From Castellaniella defragrans (GTDB taxonomy: Bacteria; Pseudomonadota; Gammaproteobacteria; Burkholderiales; Burkholderiaceae_B): a stretch of 64,000 bases of DNA. The notes beneath the pieces are model-generated. The model was not told where the DNA came from and ran no database searches. It was given only the letters and a program-made list of their open reading frames with translations. This document shows, piece after piece, positions 8,505 to 17,197 of the stretch (within the stretch, counting starts at the first letter, position 1; each line of letters opens with the position of its first letter). Both the position numbers and the translations under genes were made by a program. Location: the NCBI RefSeq assembly GCF_014203015.1, contig NZ_JACHIB010000022.1, forward strand, positions 1 to 64,000. The letters are read 5' to 3'.

Positions 8505-9317
8505 ATGAATACTCCATCCAGCCCGGCGCTCGGCAGCCATCTGCCGGACGATGCCGCCGTTCCTCTCGCCCCTCGTCCCCCCGTGCTCGGCAACGAGGCC
8601 TATTTCCGCTATTGGCGGCTGTGCGCCGCCATGGGGCCGGTCTTCCTGGCGGCCTTCCTGATCTTCTGGGGGGCGCTGGGACACAACATTCCCCCCATTC
8701 CGGCCGATCGCACGGCCGACCAGATGGCGGAATTCTTCCGCAGCCACTACAACGAGGTGCGCGCGGGCATGGCCGGCGCGATGCTGTTCGGCGTGCTCTA
8801 CCTGCCGTGGACCCTGTCCATTTCCCGGGTGATGGCATGGATCAATCCGCATGAAAACAACATCATGACCACCTTGCAGATGTGGGGCGGCGGCCTGACC
8901 GTGGTTCCCCTGGTGACTTCGTCGGTCTTCTGGATGACGGGCGCCTACCGGCCCGACGTACTCGACGCGGTCACTCTGCAGATGCTCTACGACCAGGGGT
9001 GGCTGCTGATCGACATGTTCTACGCCATCACCACGATCCCCATGGTCGCCATCGGCGTGGCCGGCTTGACCGACCAGCGCGACCGGCCGCTGTTTCCCCG
9101 TTGGGTGTGCTGGTATTCCATCTGGGCGGGGATCAGTTTCCTGTTCGAGCTGCTCATGCCCTTCTTCAAGTCCGGCCTGTTCGCACGCCAGGGCTGGCTG
9201 AACTTCTGGGTCGAGTTCGTGGTGTGGTTCGCCTACATCGTCCTGGTCACCTACTACGTGCTCAGGGCCATTCCGCGCCTGGAAGAAGAGCGCACGGCCC
9301 TCCTCGCCGGCGCCTGA
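8505..9317 (+). CDS. Six-TM membrane protein of the oxidase-III/IV-like cassette (copy 1)
   Basis: 270 residues, with a start at 8505 supported by AGGAGA. About six hydrophobic segments are visible (for example VFLAAFLIFWGAL near 43, GAMLFGVLYLPWTLSI near 90, IVLVTYYVL near 245). I know no function. Two homologues occur at 25290-26123 and 33738-34478; all three share an FPRWV motif (here LFPRWVCWYSIW) and a similar C-terminal hairpin. In each case the gene is followed by a cytochrome-oxidase subunit III-like gene and is near a subunit IV-like gene. No metal-binding histidine set of oxidase subunit I is seen, so it is not the catalytic subunit. It may be a scaffold or substrate-handling membrane protein; this is inference. 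Confidence 0.8.
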   Translation: MNTPSSPALGSHLPDDAAVPLAPRPPVLGNEAYFRYWRLCAAMGPVFLAAFLIFWGALGHNIPPIPADRTADQMAEFFRSHYNEVRAGMAGAMLFGVLYLPWTLSISRVMAWINPHENNIMTTLQMWGGGLTVVPLVTSSVFWMTGAYRPDVLDAVTLQMLYDQGWLLIDMFYAITTIPMVAIGVAGLTDQRDRPLFPRWVCWYSIWAGISFLFELLMPFFKSGLFARQGWLNFWVEFVVWFAYIVLVTYYVLRAIPRLEEERTALLAGA

Positions 9318-9348
9318 GCGCCCATCTCATCGATCGGAGATCATCCTC

Positions 9349-9999
9349 ATGACCGAAACCACGCTTTCGTCCGTCTCGTCCGTCTCGTCCATCAGGGACG
9401 CCATGAGCCGGCGGACACCGGGGCCGGCCGCCTCGCCCCGGGATCATCGGGTGTCCGGCGTCCTCGTCTTCATGCTCGCGGACATGATCGTCTTCACCAT
9501 GATATTCGCCGGCTTCATGATCGAGCGAATGGGCCAGCTCGAACTGTTCAATCGGTCCGCGGCAACGCTCGACGTGCGCCTCGGCGTGCTCAACACCCTG
9601 ATCCTCATCGCCAGCGGATTCCTGGTGGTCCTCGCGGTGCATGCCGCGCATGCGGGCCGCCGGGCCGCGACCCGGCGCTGGCTGCTGCTGTCGTTCGTCG
9701 TCGGCGCCGGCTTCGGCATCACCAAGATGACCGAATACAACGAGAAGATCTTCGGGCATGGCATCACCATGCATACCAATGACTTCTACATGTTCTATTT
9801 CACGCTGACCGGCGCGCACTTCTTTCACTTCGTCGCGGGCATGATCATCCTGGCGGCCCTGTGGTTCAAGGCGGGGCGCGACCCGGCCGACGCCCGGCTG
9901 TACAAGACGGTCGAAGCAGGCGCGCTCTACTGGCACATGGTCGATCTGCTCTGGATCTTCATCTTTCCCATGCTCTATCTCCTGGGGGCGTCGCAATGA
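9349..9999 (+). CDS. Cytochrome c oxidase subunit III/NorE-like protein (copy 1)
   Basis: 216 residues. After a polar Ser/Arg-rich N-terminus come about five membrane helices, with the subunit III motifs MFYFTLTGAHFFHFVAG near residue 145 and the final EAGALYWHMVDLLWIFIF near 188 (conserved His and Asp). Most similar in layout to NorE, the accessory subunit III-like protein of nitric oxide reductase clusters. Subunit III does not carry haem or copper; in true oxidases it supports subunit I. No subunit I or II lies anywhere in the window, so the partner is either elsewhere in the genome or not an oxidase. An RBS (GGAG) precedes the start. The stop overlaps the next start as ATGA. Confidence 0.87.
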   Translation: MTETTLSSVSSVSSIRDAMSRRTPGPAASPRDHRVSGVLVFMLADMIVFTMIFAGFMIERMGQLELFNRSAATLDVRLGVLNTLILIASGFLVVLAVHAAHAGRRAATRRWLLLSFVVGAGFGITKMTEYNEKIFGHGITMHTNDFYMFYFTLTGAHFFHFVAGMIILAALWFKAGRDPADARLYKTVEAGALYWHMVDLLWIFIFPMLYLLGASQ

Positions 10000-10277
10000 A
10001 TACCCATTCTTCCCTTCGTCCGGCCGTGCTGGTGTTCCTGTTCCTCGTGGGCGCCACGCTGGGCAGCGTCTGGCTTGCCGGCCACCAGGCTTTCGGCGGC
10101 CCATGGACCCCCGTGTTCGTCATGCTGGTGGCGTTCGTCAAGGGCCGCATGATCATGCGGCACTTCATGGAGCTGGCCCGGGCGCCCCTGGCCTGGAGCG
10201 CCACCTTCGAGATCTGGGGGATCGCCACCACGGCGGTCATCGCCGGCCTCTGGATCATGACCGCCACCGGAGGCTGA
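9996..10277 (+). CDS. Cytochrome c oxidase subunit IV-like small membrane protein (copy 1)
   Basis: 93 residues with three predicted membrane helices (LRPAVLVFLFLVGATLGSVW, TPVFVMLVAFVKGRMI, IWGIATTAVIAGLWIM), matching the prokaryotic subunit IV family in size and layout. The motif HFMELARAP near residue 55 is shared with both paralogues in this window (FMEL-x2-AP). It starts inside the stop of the subunit III-like gene (ATGA), so the two are translationally coupled. It is the last gene of the cassette, and a strong terminator follows at 10364. Confidence 0.82.
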   Translation: MNTHSSLRPAVLVFLFLVGATLGSVWLAGHQAFGGPWTPVFVMLVAFVKGRMIMRHFMELARAPLAWSATFEIWGIATTAVIAGLWIMTATGG

Positions 10278-10363
10278 ATCCGGTTCCGGCCCGCACTTTT
10301 CTCCTGCGCCGCCTCGGGGAGGGGGGTGATCCGGCTTGCGCAGCCGGCCTCGATGCGGCTTAT

Positions 10364-10402
10364 GGCGCCCATCGCGCGATCGCACGATGGGCGCCTTTTT
10401 TT
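10364..10402 (+). terminator. Rho-independent terminator
   Basis: An 11-bp perfect stem (10364-10374 with 10385-10395), a 10-base loop and seven T residues (10396-10402). It lies 87 bases after the subunit IV-like stop and closes the first membrane cassette. Confidence 0.9.
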
Positions 10403-10493
10403 CATGATCCCAGGGCGCCGTCCGGATGCGCGCGCCTGTCTCGCCGCCGCCTTCGCAGTGCCGCCTTCCTTTTCAGGGCGAGAATCTCGTAGG

Positions 10494-10512
10494 GTACGGT
10501 ATTTAAGCGTAC
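10494..10512 (+). promoter_or_regulatory. Candidate MarR operator (imperfect palindrome)
   Basis: GTACG (10494-10498) and CGTAC (10508-10512) flank an AT-rich 9-base centre about 92 bases before the MarR gene at 10605. Size and position fit an autoregulatory MarR site. The rest of 10278-10604 holds the terminator and otherwise nothing I recognise. Confidence 0.35.
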
Positions 10513-10604
10513 AATTTTCGTTTGATCGTTGACCGGAATGACGCCGGCGATTTCCATTTGCAACCTCCAGGCCCCCCGGCTCAGGAAAGAGGGGATCGCA
10601 CGCC

Positions 10605-11195
10605 ATGAGCAACCAGGAAAGGAAAGGAATGTCCAACACGCCGAACGGTCGGAAGACCAAGGAAAGCACGTCCAGGGCGCCGGCCGCCCCGCGCGGCGCC
10701 CAGGCCGACCAGGATGCCTTGCGCACCGGGATCCGCCTCGGCTATCTGATCCACGACGTCTCGCGCATGCGGCGGACCGCTTTCGATCATCTGATGAAGC
10801 CGCTGGGGGTCACCCGGGCGCAGTGGTGGGTCCTGGCGCACCTCTCGCGCCAGGACGGCATGGCGCAGACCCAGCTGGCCGCCATCCTGGACGTGGGCAA
10901 GGCGAGCCTGGGCTCGCTGCTGGACCGCCTCGAAGCCACGGGTTTCATCGAAAGGCGTCCCGATGCCGTGGATCGCCGGGTGAAGCGCGTATTCCTGTCG
11001 CGCAGCTCCAGGCAGCTGCTGGAAGAACTGTCCGAGGTCGAAGCCCGCTTCAACGAACAGATCCTGTCCGGCCTGAGCGCCGAGGACCGCAAGTCCCTGA
11101 TCCGCATGCTCACCCTGATCAAGAACGCCTTGTCCGACCTGCCGCTCGACGAGCTCTCCGAGACGATGGCCCAGGAAACCAGCGCCGTCGAGTAG
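10605..11195 (+). CDS. MarR-family transcriptional regulator
   Basis: 196 residues from the ATG at 10605. An ATG at 10629 preceded by AGGAAAGGA is an equally good start (188 residues). The N-terminus to residue 40 is Ala/Arg-rich and disordered-looking. The MarR core follows: LGVTRAQWWVLAHLSRQDG, the recognition helices TQLAAILDVGKASLGSLLDR near 90, and the wing RRPDAVDRRVKRVFLSR near 115. The promoter of the following thiolase carries a 15-bp palindrome in its spacer (11272-11286), so this regulator is one candidate for the shared operator found at several promoters of the window. That assignment is inference. Confidence 0.9.
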   Translation: MSNQERKGMSNTPNGRKTKESTSRAPAAPRGAQADQDALRTGIRLGYLIHDVSRMRRTAFDHLMKPLGVTRAQWWVLAHLSRQDGMAQTQLAAILDVGKASLGSLLDRLEATGFIERRPDAVDRRVKRVFLSRSSRQLLEELSEVEARFNEQILSGLSAEDRKSLIRMLTLIKNALSDLPLDELSETMAQETSAVE

Positions 11196-11262
11196 CGCTC
11201 TCCGCTTTTCCCCCGCCTTTCCCCGCCTGCGCGGATGGCGCGACCCCCGCGCCGCGATTCGA

Positions 11263-11291
11263 TTGAACACAATCATATTGTATGATACGAT
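11263..11291 (+). promoter_or_regulatory. Promoter with 15-bp palindrome filling the spacer (site 1)
   Basis: TTGAAC (11263-11268), a 17-base spacer and TACGAT (11286-11291), upstream of the thiolase at 11332. The spacer contains ATCATA-TTG-TATGAT (11272-11286), a perfect 6-3-6 inverted repeat whose last T is the first base of the -10. The same geometry recurs at 51312, 58551 and 62256, suggesting one repressor for all four. Confidence 0.7.
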
Positions 11292-11331
11292 ACTTTATGG
11301 TTAGTTTAATAAATTTGGATCGGGGGTCCGC

Positions 11332-12516
11332 ATGCCGTCATGTGATGTCTTCGTAGTCGGTGCGGCGCGTACCGCCATCGGCAGTTTCGGCGGGGCGCTG
11401 AAGGACGTGCCGCTGCGCGATCTGGCCGCGCGCGTCCTGAAGGAATCGCTGGATCGCAGCGGGGTGCCCGCCGGCGAGGTCGGGCACGTCGTCTTCGGCA
11501 ACGTGATTCCCACCGAGCCGGCGGATGCGTACCTGAGCCGGTTCGCCGCGCTCGAGGCGGGCCTGCCCGACACGACCCCGGCCTTCAACGTCAACCGGCT
11601 GTGCGGCTCCGGCCTGCAGGCCATCATCTCCGCGGCCCAGGTGATCCATGCCGGCGACGCCGACGTCGCCGCGGGCGGCGGCGCCGAATCCATGAGCCGG
11701 GGCCCCTACCTGCTGCCGGCCCAGCGCTGGGGCGCGCGCATGGGGGATTCGGCGGTCGTCGATTACATGAACGGCATCCTGCACGATCCCTGGGACGGCG
11801 TCCATATGGGGATCACGGCGGAAAACGTCGCGCGCCGCCATGGCATCACGCGCCGGATGCAGGACGAACTGGCGCTCGAAAGCCAGCACCGCGCGCAGCG
11901 CGCGATCGAGGAAGGCCGCTTCCAGGGCCAGATCGTGCCGGTCACGGTCCCGACCCGGAAAGGGCCGGTGGTCTTCGACCGCGACGAGCACGTCCGGTCG
12001 GGGCTGACGCTCGAACAGCTCGCGGCGATGAAGCCCGTGTTCCAGAAGGACGGCACCGTGACCGCGGGCAACTCGTCGGGGATCAACGACGGCGCCGCCG
12101 CCGTGATCCTGGCCGGCACGCCGGCCGTGGCCAGGCTGGGGCTCGCGCCTCTGGCGCGGCTGGTCGGGTATGCGCATGCCGGGGTGGACCGCAGGTACAT
12201 GGGCATCGGCCCCGTGCCCGCATCGCGCGCGGTGCTGGCACGGGCGGGGCTTTCCGCGCAGGACATGGACGTCGTCGAATCGAACGAGGCCTTCGCCGCG
12301 CAGGCCTGCGCCGTTTCCCGCGAACTGGATCTCGATCCCCTGCGCGTCAATCCGAACGGTTCGGGCATTTCCCTCGGCCATCCCGTGGGAGCGACGGGCG
12401 CGATGATCACGATCAAGGCGATCCACGAATTGCACCGGATCCAGGGGCGCTATGCCCTGGTCACGATGTGCATCGGCGGCGGCCAGGGCATCGCGGCGAT
12501 ATTTGAAAGGGTATGA
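11332..12516 (+). CDS. Acetyl-CoA C-acyltransferase (thiolase)
   Basis: 394 residues, typical length of a degradative or biosynthetic thiolase. It catalyses CoA-dependent cleavage of a 3-ketoacyl-CoA. The nucleophilic Cys is at residue 91 in NVNRLCGSGLQA. The catalytic His is in SLGHPVGATGA near 350 and the second Cys in TMCIGGGQGIA near 381. The sequence looks like the PhaA/BktB/PcaF group; chain-length specificity cannot be read. It stands alone behind its own promoter with the shared palindrome, between a MarR gene and the ctm operon, so it probably supplies the thiolytic step for terpene-derived ketoacyl-CoAs. Confidence 0.94.
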   Translation: MPSCDVFVVGAARTAIGSFGGALKDVPLRDLAARVLKESLDRSGVPAGEVGHVVFGNVIPTEPADAYLSRFAALEAGLPDTTPAFNVNRLCGSGLQAIISAAQVIHAGDADVAAGGGAESMSRGPYLLPAQRWGARMGDSAVVDYMNGILHDPWDGVHMGITAENVARRHGITRRMQDELALESQHRAQRAIEEGRFQGQIVPVTVPTRKGPVVFDRDEHVRSGLTLEQLAAMKPVFQKDGTVTAGNSSGINDGAAAVILAGTPAVARLGLAPLARLVGYAHAGVDRRYMGIGPVPASRAVLARAGLSAQDMDVVESNEAFAAQACAVSRELDLDPLRVNPNGSGISLGHPVGATGAMITIKAIHELHRIQGRYALVTMCIGGGQGIAAIFERV

Positions 12517-12829
12517 ACCGCCTCCGGGCGGATTGATGCTCCCGGCGATCGCGGCAAGGCGGCCCGCCGGGCGCGAAGGAGGACGAACATGCGGCTGGAT
12601 GCCCGGCGTGGTTCCGTATTCCGGCCTTGGCAGAATATATAACTAATGTTGGCATCCTGAATATCGCAATGAAGCCGCATCCATGGTCATATAGAGGCCG
12701 TGGAATTCAAGGAAAAAATCTGCGAATTTTAATGAATCCATTTGATGGATCCAAGCACGTGGATAAACGGAAACACCCGTTCGGTTTATCCATCGTGTCC
12801 GGGTGGATATTTAAGGGACATAAACAGAA
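12517..12829 (+). promoter_or_regulatory. AT-rich leader of the ctm operon with a 9-bp hairpin
   Basis: About 313 bases without a gene and clearly richer in A+T than its surroundings. It holds an inverted repeat TGGATAAAC/GTTTATCCA (12760-12768 and 12784-12792), about 37 bases before ctmA, and a smaller one, ATCCA-N5-TGGAT, at 12737. No convincing -35/-10 pair could be chosen. It probably carries the ctm promoter and a structured leader. Confidence 0.5.
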
Positions 12830-14527
12830 ATGGCAAATCCGAAAAGCGAATATGACGTGATCATCGTGGGCGGCGGCCTGAATGGCCTCGCCACCGGGGC
12901 ATATCTGCAGAAGGCGGGGCTCAGCGTAGGCATTTTCGAGCGCAGGGATGAATCCGGCACGTTTTGCGCCACCGAGGAGGTCCTGTTTCCCGGGGTCAAG
13001 CTGAATCTTCACGCCTCCCTGCTGGTGACCCACTTTGGCCCCGCCATGGTGGACCTGGAACTGGAAAAATTCGGCCTCGAACTGTGCAAGCCGGCCGGGG
13101 CCGAATATGGCTATTTTTATCCGTTCCTGGACGGCAATGCGGCGATGTTCGCCCATTACGATGCGCGCAAGACCTATGAAATGTGGCAGCGGATTTCCCC
13201 CAAGGACGCCGAAACCTACCGCAAAGTGGCGAATTTCCTGGGGCCGCGCCAGGACGTGATCCTGCAGCAGGCGCTCTGTTCCAAGCATACCGACGAAAGT
13301 TTCCTGCAGTTTCTGGATGAATTCAGCGACGTCCCGGTCTTCCCGAAAGACTGGCTCTTCATGAGCGGATTTGAATTCGTCGAAAACCTGTTCGAGCACG
13401 AGCAGATCCGCGTGGGCCTGCTCAGCTCCGCCGCGATGGCGGCGGACGATCTCAAGAGCCGCCTGGCCGGCCCGCTGTCGATCCTGGCGGCGCTGTGCGG
13501 CTTCACCTCGAATTTCTATACGGCGCGCGGCGGCAGCCACGACGTGGTCCATGCGCTGGTCCGGTGCTTCGTCCTGCACGGCGGCAAGATTTTCTACAAC
13601 TGCCCGGTCGAGAAAATCATCATCGAGGACAAGAAAGCGAAAGGCATCGTGCTGTCCAGTATTTCCTGCTACCCCGATGCCGAATTCAAGGCCGGCAAGG
13701 CCGTGATCAGCGACCTGAGCGCGCAGACCACCTTCCTCGGCCTGGTCGGCGAAGAGCATCTTTCGGTCTCCGCGCGCGCATCCCTGAAGCGCTACGATTA
13801 TCGCGGCGGCACCCTGTTCACCAATTACTACGTGATGAACGAGCGTCCCGATTTCGCCTGCGCGCAGAAATTCCCGGAAGCCAACAATACCTATTCCTTC
13901 AATTTCGGCGCCGAAACCGTGGACCAGGCCGCCGATCTGTTCGACCGCTGCGACGTGCGGGGCGTGCTGCCGGATCCTCCGGTGGCCTGGGGCGGTTGCG
14001 CCAATTACTGCATCGCCGACCCCACCCAGGCGCCCCCGGGAATGTATACGGTCATGTCCTGGTGCTTCGTGCCGTACAAGCTCAATTCCCTGGGCGGACC
14101 GGGGGCATGGGACGACATCCGGGAATCCTATGCGGACAAGGCCGAGGAAGTCCTGGTCCAGTATCTGCCCAACCTGAAGACCGCCAAGGTCGCGCGCTAC
14201 GTGAACACGCCGCACGATTATGTGCGCCGCAATGCCCACTCGTTCGGCAACATGCACCCGAGCGGCGCCACCACCGAGGCGCAGATGTGGAGCTGGAAGC
14301 CGTTCGCCGGCTGCGATGCGCCGAGAACGCCGATCGACAGCCTGTACATCTGCCAGTCGATGGGCATGTCCAATTTCACCCACCTGGGCGCGGCCTACGT
14401 CGCCGCCAGCGAACTCATGGGCGACCTGGGGATCGAGCGGCCCGACTGGTGGCGGGCCAAGGCGATGGATGGCGCCAAGGAGCTCTGGCGGCGCGAGGGC
14501 GTCGAACGACGGACCAGTGTCGATTGA
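12830..14527 (+). CDS. ctmA: Limonene dehydrogenase subunit, CrtI/phytoene-desaturase-like flavoprotein
   Basis: 565 residues, FAD-dependent oxidoreductase of the phytoene desaturase/amine oxidase superfamily. The dinucleotide fold is at the N-terminus ([24 protein letters not shown] at 14-19), followed by [15 protein letters not shown]. The C-terminal FAD-closing region has [20 protein letters not shown] near 510. From the order (two flavoproteins, two small proteins, ferredoxin, ferredoxin reductase) I recognise ctmA of C. defragrans. CtmAB is reported to hydroxylate limonene at the methyl group to perillyl alcohol without oxygen. The split of roles between CtmA and CtmB is not known to me. 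No signal peptide or membrane helix is seen. Confidence 0.9.
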
Positions 14528-14567
14528 ACGCAAACGAAACCTGACAGCTTCTGGGAGATGAATCCAA

Positions 14568-16217
14568 ATGTCTGAAGTCAAACAATGCGATGTGGTGGTG
14601 ATCGGGGCGGGGCACAACGGCCTCACGACGGGCGCCTACCTGGCCCGGGCCGGCGCGAAGGTCCTGGTCGTCGAGCGGCGCCACGAAACCGGCGGCGCCC
14701 TGGTGACCGAGGAATTCTCGGGCTTCCGCTTCAATCTGCATGCCACCTACATGATGATGCTGGACGTGGCGCCGCCGTATAAGGATCTGGGACTGGAGGC
14801 CGACGGCTGCGTCTACATCCGGCCGGACGTGGCGGCCTCTATCCTGAAAAAGGACGGCACGGCGGTCACGCTGCACGGCGACCTGGAAAAGAGCGTCGAG
14901 TCGATCCGCAGGATATCCCCCCGCGATGCGGAGCGCTTCCGCGAGATCTATCTCGAATACAAGCAGATGTCCGATGAATATCTGATACCGGCCACCTATG
15001 GCAAGCCCGTGGGTTCCGCGCAGCTCGCCGGCACCTACATGGAAACCGAACTCGGCAAGAAAATCCTCGAGGTCTCCGAACTCACGCCCTATCAGATCTG
15101 CCAGAGCTGGGGATTCGAGACCCCCGAACTGGGCGCCCTGCTGCTCTACCTGATCTGCATGTGGGGCATCGATCCCACCGAGACCAACTCCAGCTACCTG
15201 GTGCCGCTCTACTTCAACCGCATGCTGAACGCCACGCTGGTGCGCGGCGGCTCGCACCGCCTGTCCTCCACCCTCCAGAAGGCCGGGATCCTCGCCGGCA
15301 TGGAAGTGATGGAAAACCACGAGGTCAAGCGGATCATCATGGAAGACGGCGCCGCCGTCGGCGTGGAAGTCGCCCCCACCGGCACGGACGGGCCGCTGAT
15401 CAGGATCGACGCCAAATCCATCGTGACCTCCACGGATCCCACCACCACCTTCGGCACGTTCATCTCCGAAGAAGAAATGCAGCAGCGGTCCAAGCTCTGT
15501 CTCAATACCGCCCGCAACTGGGAATGGGAGCACAGTTCCCTGTTCCTGTGCCACCTGGGCCTGCGCAAGAAGCCCCGCTTCAAGGCCGAGGACCAGGACC
15601 CCGCCGTGCAGACTGCCTTCATCCGGGTGTTCGGCGTGGAGTCCCCCGAAGACGTCGTGAAGCACTTCAACGAAGTCATGGAAGGCCACCTGCTGCACGA
15701 CATCGGGCACGTGACGTTCACCACCGACCTGGATCCCAACCAGGCGCCCCAGGAAACCGAGCCGGGCAGCGCGGTGGCCCGGATCGAGGCGGTCGTGCCC
15801 TATGCGCCGGCGCAGGGGGACTGGGCCGACGTCGCCGGCCCGTACGGCGACCGCCTGATCGCCAAGCTGGCGGAATACATGGTCGATTTCGACCCGGCCG
15901 ACATCATCCGGCGCTACCAGTACACGCCCGTCTACATCGAAATGAAGATCCCGCAGATGAAGCGCGGCTCGTTCAAGCACGGCGCGTACGTCATGACCCA
16001 GATGGGCTATTCCCGGCCGAACGTGCAATGCTCGTCCAACAAGACGCCCATCAAGGGCCTGTACGTCTGCGGCGCCAGCACCTTCCCGGGCGGAATGATC
16101 ACCTTCGGCGGCGGATACAACGCGGCCAAGACGGTGGCCCAGGACATGGGGCTGAACATCTGGTGGACCGAGCCCGACGAGGTCATCGCCGCCCGGGAAA
16201 AGGGGCTCCTCCTATGA
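14568..16217 (+). CDS. ctmB: Limonene dehydrogenase subunit, CrtI-like flavoprotein
   Basis: 549 residues and a paralogue of the preceding protein. FAD fold: QCDVVVIGAGHNGLTTGAYL (GAGHNG at 13-18) and VVERRHETGGALVTEEF. The C-terminal flavin region is GLYVCGASTFPGGMITFGGG near 500. Together with CtmA it is the reported limonene dehydrogenase, and published transposon mutants in either gene lose growth on limonene but not on perillyl alcohol. It begins 40 bases after ctmA, and its stop overlaps the next start as ATGA at 16214. The two flavoproteins differ in the middle substrate-binding region, consistent with a heteromer in which only one site may be catalytic; this is inference. Confidence 0.9.
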   Translation: MSEVKQCDVVVIGAGHNGLTTGAYLARAGAKVLVVERRHETGGALVTEEFSGFRFNLHATYMMMLDVAPPYKDLGLEADGCVYIRPDVAASILKKDGTAVTLHGDLEKSVESIRRISPRDAERFREIYLEYKQMSDEYLIPATYGKPVGSAQLAGTYMETELGKKILEVSELTPYQICQSWGFETPELGALLLYLICMWGIDPTETNSSYLVPLYFNRMLNATLVRGGSHRLSSTLQKAGILAGMEVMENHEVKRIIMEDGAAVGVEVAPTGTDGPLIRIDAKSIVTSTDPTTTFGTFISEEEMQQRSKLCLNTARNWEWEHSSLFLCHLGLRKKPRFKAEDQDPAVQTAFIRVFGVESPEDVVKHFNEVMEGHLLHDIGHVTFTTDLDPNQAPQETEPGSAVARIEAVVPYAPAQGDWADVAGPYGDRLIAKLAEYMVDFDPADIIRRYQYTPVYIEMKIPQMKRGSFKHGAYVMTQMGYSRPNVQCSSNKTPIKGLYVCGASTFPGGMITFGGGYNAAKTVAQDMGLNIWWTEPDEVIAAREKGLLL

Positions 16218-16537
16218 TCGTCTGGTCCAGAGGCCTCGGGAAGCAGCGGCTCCCGATCGAACTCAAGGATTCCGCGCTGCGCAGGGAACCGGATCATCTG
16301 GCCATGGAAGGCATCATCGAGCCCGTGTTCTGGAATTACTCGATCAAGCTCAGCCCGCAGGACCTGCTGGCGTTCCTGAAACTTCTGACGCATCCGAAGA
16401 CGATCGGCTTTCTCGCGGAGCGCGAAGGCATCCTGATTCCCTTCGTCGTCAAGCTGATCGCCGTGCTGCCCCGACTGGTCTTCAACGTCCTGACGGAAAA
16501 AACCATCGGGAAATTCCGCAGAAAGGAGGCGAAATGA
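16214..16537 (+). CDS. Small protein of unknown function in the ctm operon (first of a tandem pair)
   Basis: 107 residues, start ATG overlapping the ctmB stop (ATGA). By position it should be ctmC. It opens MIVWSRGLGKQRLPIELKDS and ends in a hydrophobic stretch (FVVKLIAVLPRLVFNVLTEK) that could lie in or on the membrane, followed by a basic tail. The next gene is related: both begin with a W-S-x-G-L-G motif and have a similar hydrophobic C-terminal half. No family is recognised. Being wedged between the flavoproteins and their ferredoxin, the pair may anchor or connect the complex; this is inference. Confidence 0.72.
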   Translation: MIVWSRGLGKQRLPIELKDSALRREPDHLAMEGIIEPVFWNYSIKLSPQDLLAFLKLLTHPKTIGFLAEREGILIPFVVKLIAVLPRLVFNVLTEKTIGKFRRKEAK

Positions 16538-16875
16538 ATTTCTGGTCCGAAGGTCTGGGTGATCGGGAGCTGGTCATGGGGCTCGACCGCTCCAAGCTGG
16601 ATCTCAACGAGAAAGGCATCCTCCTGACGGGCATCGTCGATGCGCCGGCGCCCTGGGAATACGAGGTGACGGTGCATCTGGACGACTGGCTCGCCATCCT
16701 GAATACCGCGACCAGCCGCGATGCGGGCGACTTCATCGCCCGGTCGGTCGGCTTCGGCGCCACGCTGAAGATGGGCTGGTACATCCTCAAGTTCATCGTG
16801 CTGCTCGGCCTGCGGCGCTTCCCGAGGATGCTGGGATTGATCCGGGTGAAGCAGCCTCAAGGGAGTGTCGAATGA
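16534..16875 (+). CDS. Small protein of unknown function in the ctm operon (second of a tandem pair)
   Basis: 113 residues, coupled by ATGA overlaps to the genes on both sides (16534 and 16872). By position it should be ctmD. It begins MNFWSEGLGDRELVMGLDRS, matching the W-S-x-G-L-G start of the upstream small protein. The central part (WEYEVTVHLDDWLAILNTAT) is mixed alpha/beta, and the C-terminus is hydrophobic then basic (GWYILKFIVLLGLRRFPRML). No known domain is recognised. Four consecutive ATGA overlaps from ctmB to ctmE suggest fixed stoichiometry of all these products. Confidence 0.75.
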   Translation: MNFWSEGLGDRELVMGLDRSKLDLNEKGILLTGIVDAPAPWEYEVTVHLDDWLAILNTATSRDAGDFIARSVGFGATLKMGWYILKFIVLLGLRRFPRMLGLIRVKQPQGSVE

Positions 16876-17195
16876 TGGTGAAAGTGACCTACGTGGATTC
16901 GGCGAACGTGTCCCGGACGATCGAGGTGGCGCCGGGCGTTTCGGTCATGGCGGCGGCCCGGTCCAACGACATCCCCGAGATCGAGTCCGATTGCGGCGGC
17001 GTGTGCACCTGCGCGGCCTGTCATGTGTATGTCGATCCGGACTGGGTGGACAAGACGGGCACGGCTTCCAAGGTCGAGAACGGGCTGCTGTCCCTGCAGG
17101 AGACGCGGCGGCCGAATTCGCGCCTGTCCTGCCAGATCACGCTCAGCGAAGCGCTGGACGGCCTGGTCATCCACACGCTGGAGCCGGAAGAATGA
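16872..17195 (+). CDS. ctmE: Adrenodoxin-type [2Fe-2S] ferredoxin
   Basis: 107 residues. Cluster ligands: C41, C47 and C50 in DCGGVCTCAACHVYV, and C87 in SRLSCQI, giving the C-x5-C-x2-C-x36-C pattern of vertebrate-type/putidaredoxin-like ferredoxins (C45 is extra). It should carry electrons from the limonene dehydrogenase flavins to the reductase at 17271. I recognise it as ctmE, whose mutants are reported to fail to grow on limonene. It starts inside the stop of the preceding gene (ATGA at 16872). Confidence 0.93.
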   Translation: MMVKVTYVDSANVSRTIEVAPGVSVMAAARSNDIPEIESDCGGVCTCAACHVYVDPDWVDKTGTASKVENGLLSLQETRRPNSRLSCQITLSEALDGLVIHTLEPEE

Positions 17196-17197
17196 AC

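Noticed and set aside
8505-10277. Terminal oxidase or nitric oxide reductase operon
   Set aside because: Subunit III- and IV-like genes are present, but no subunit I or II, and the six-TM protein lacks a haem/copper histidine pattern.
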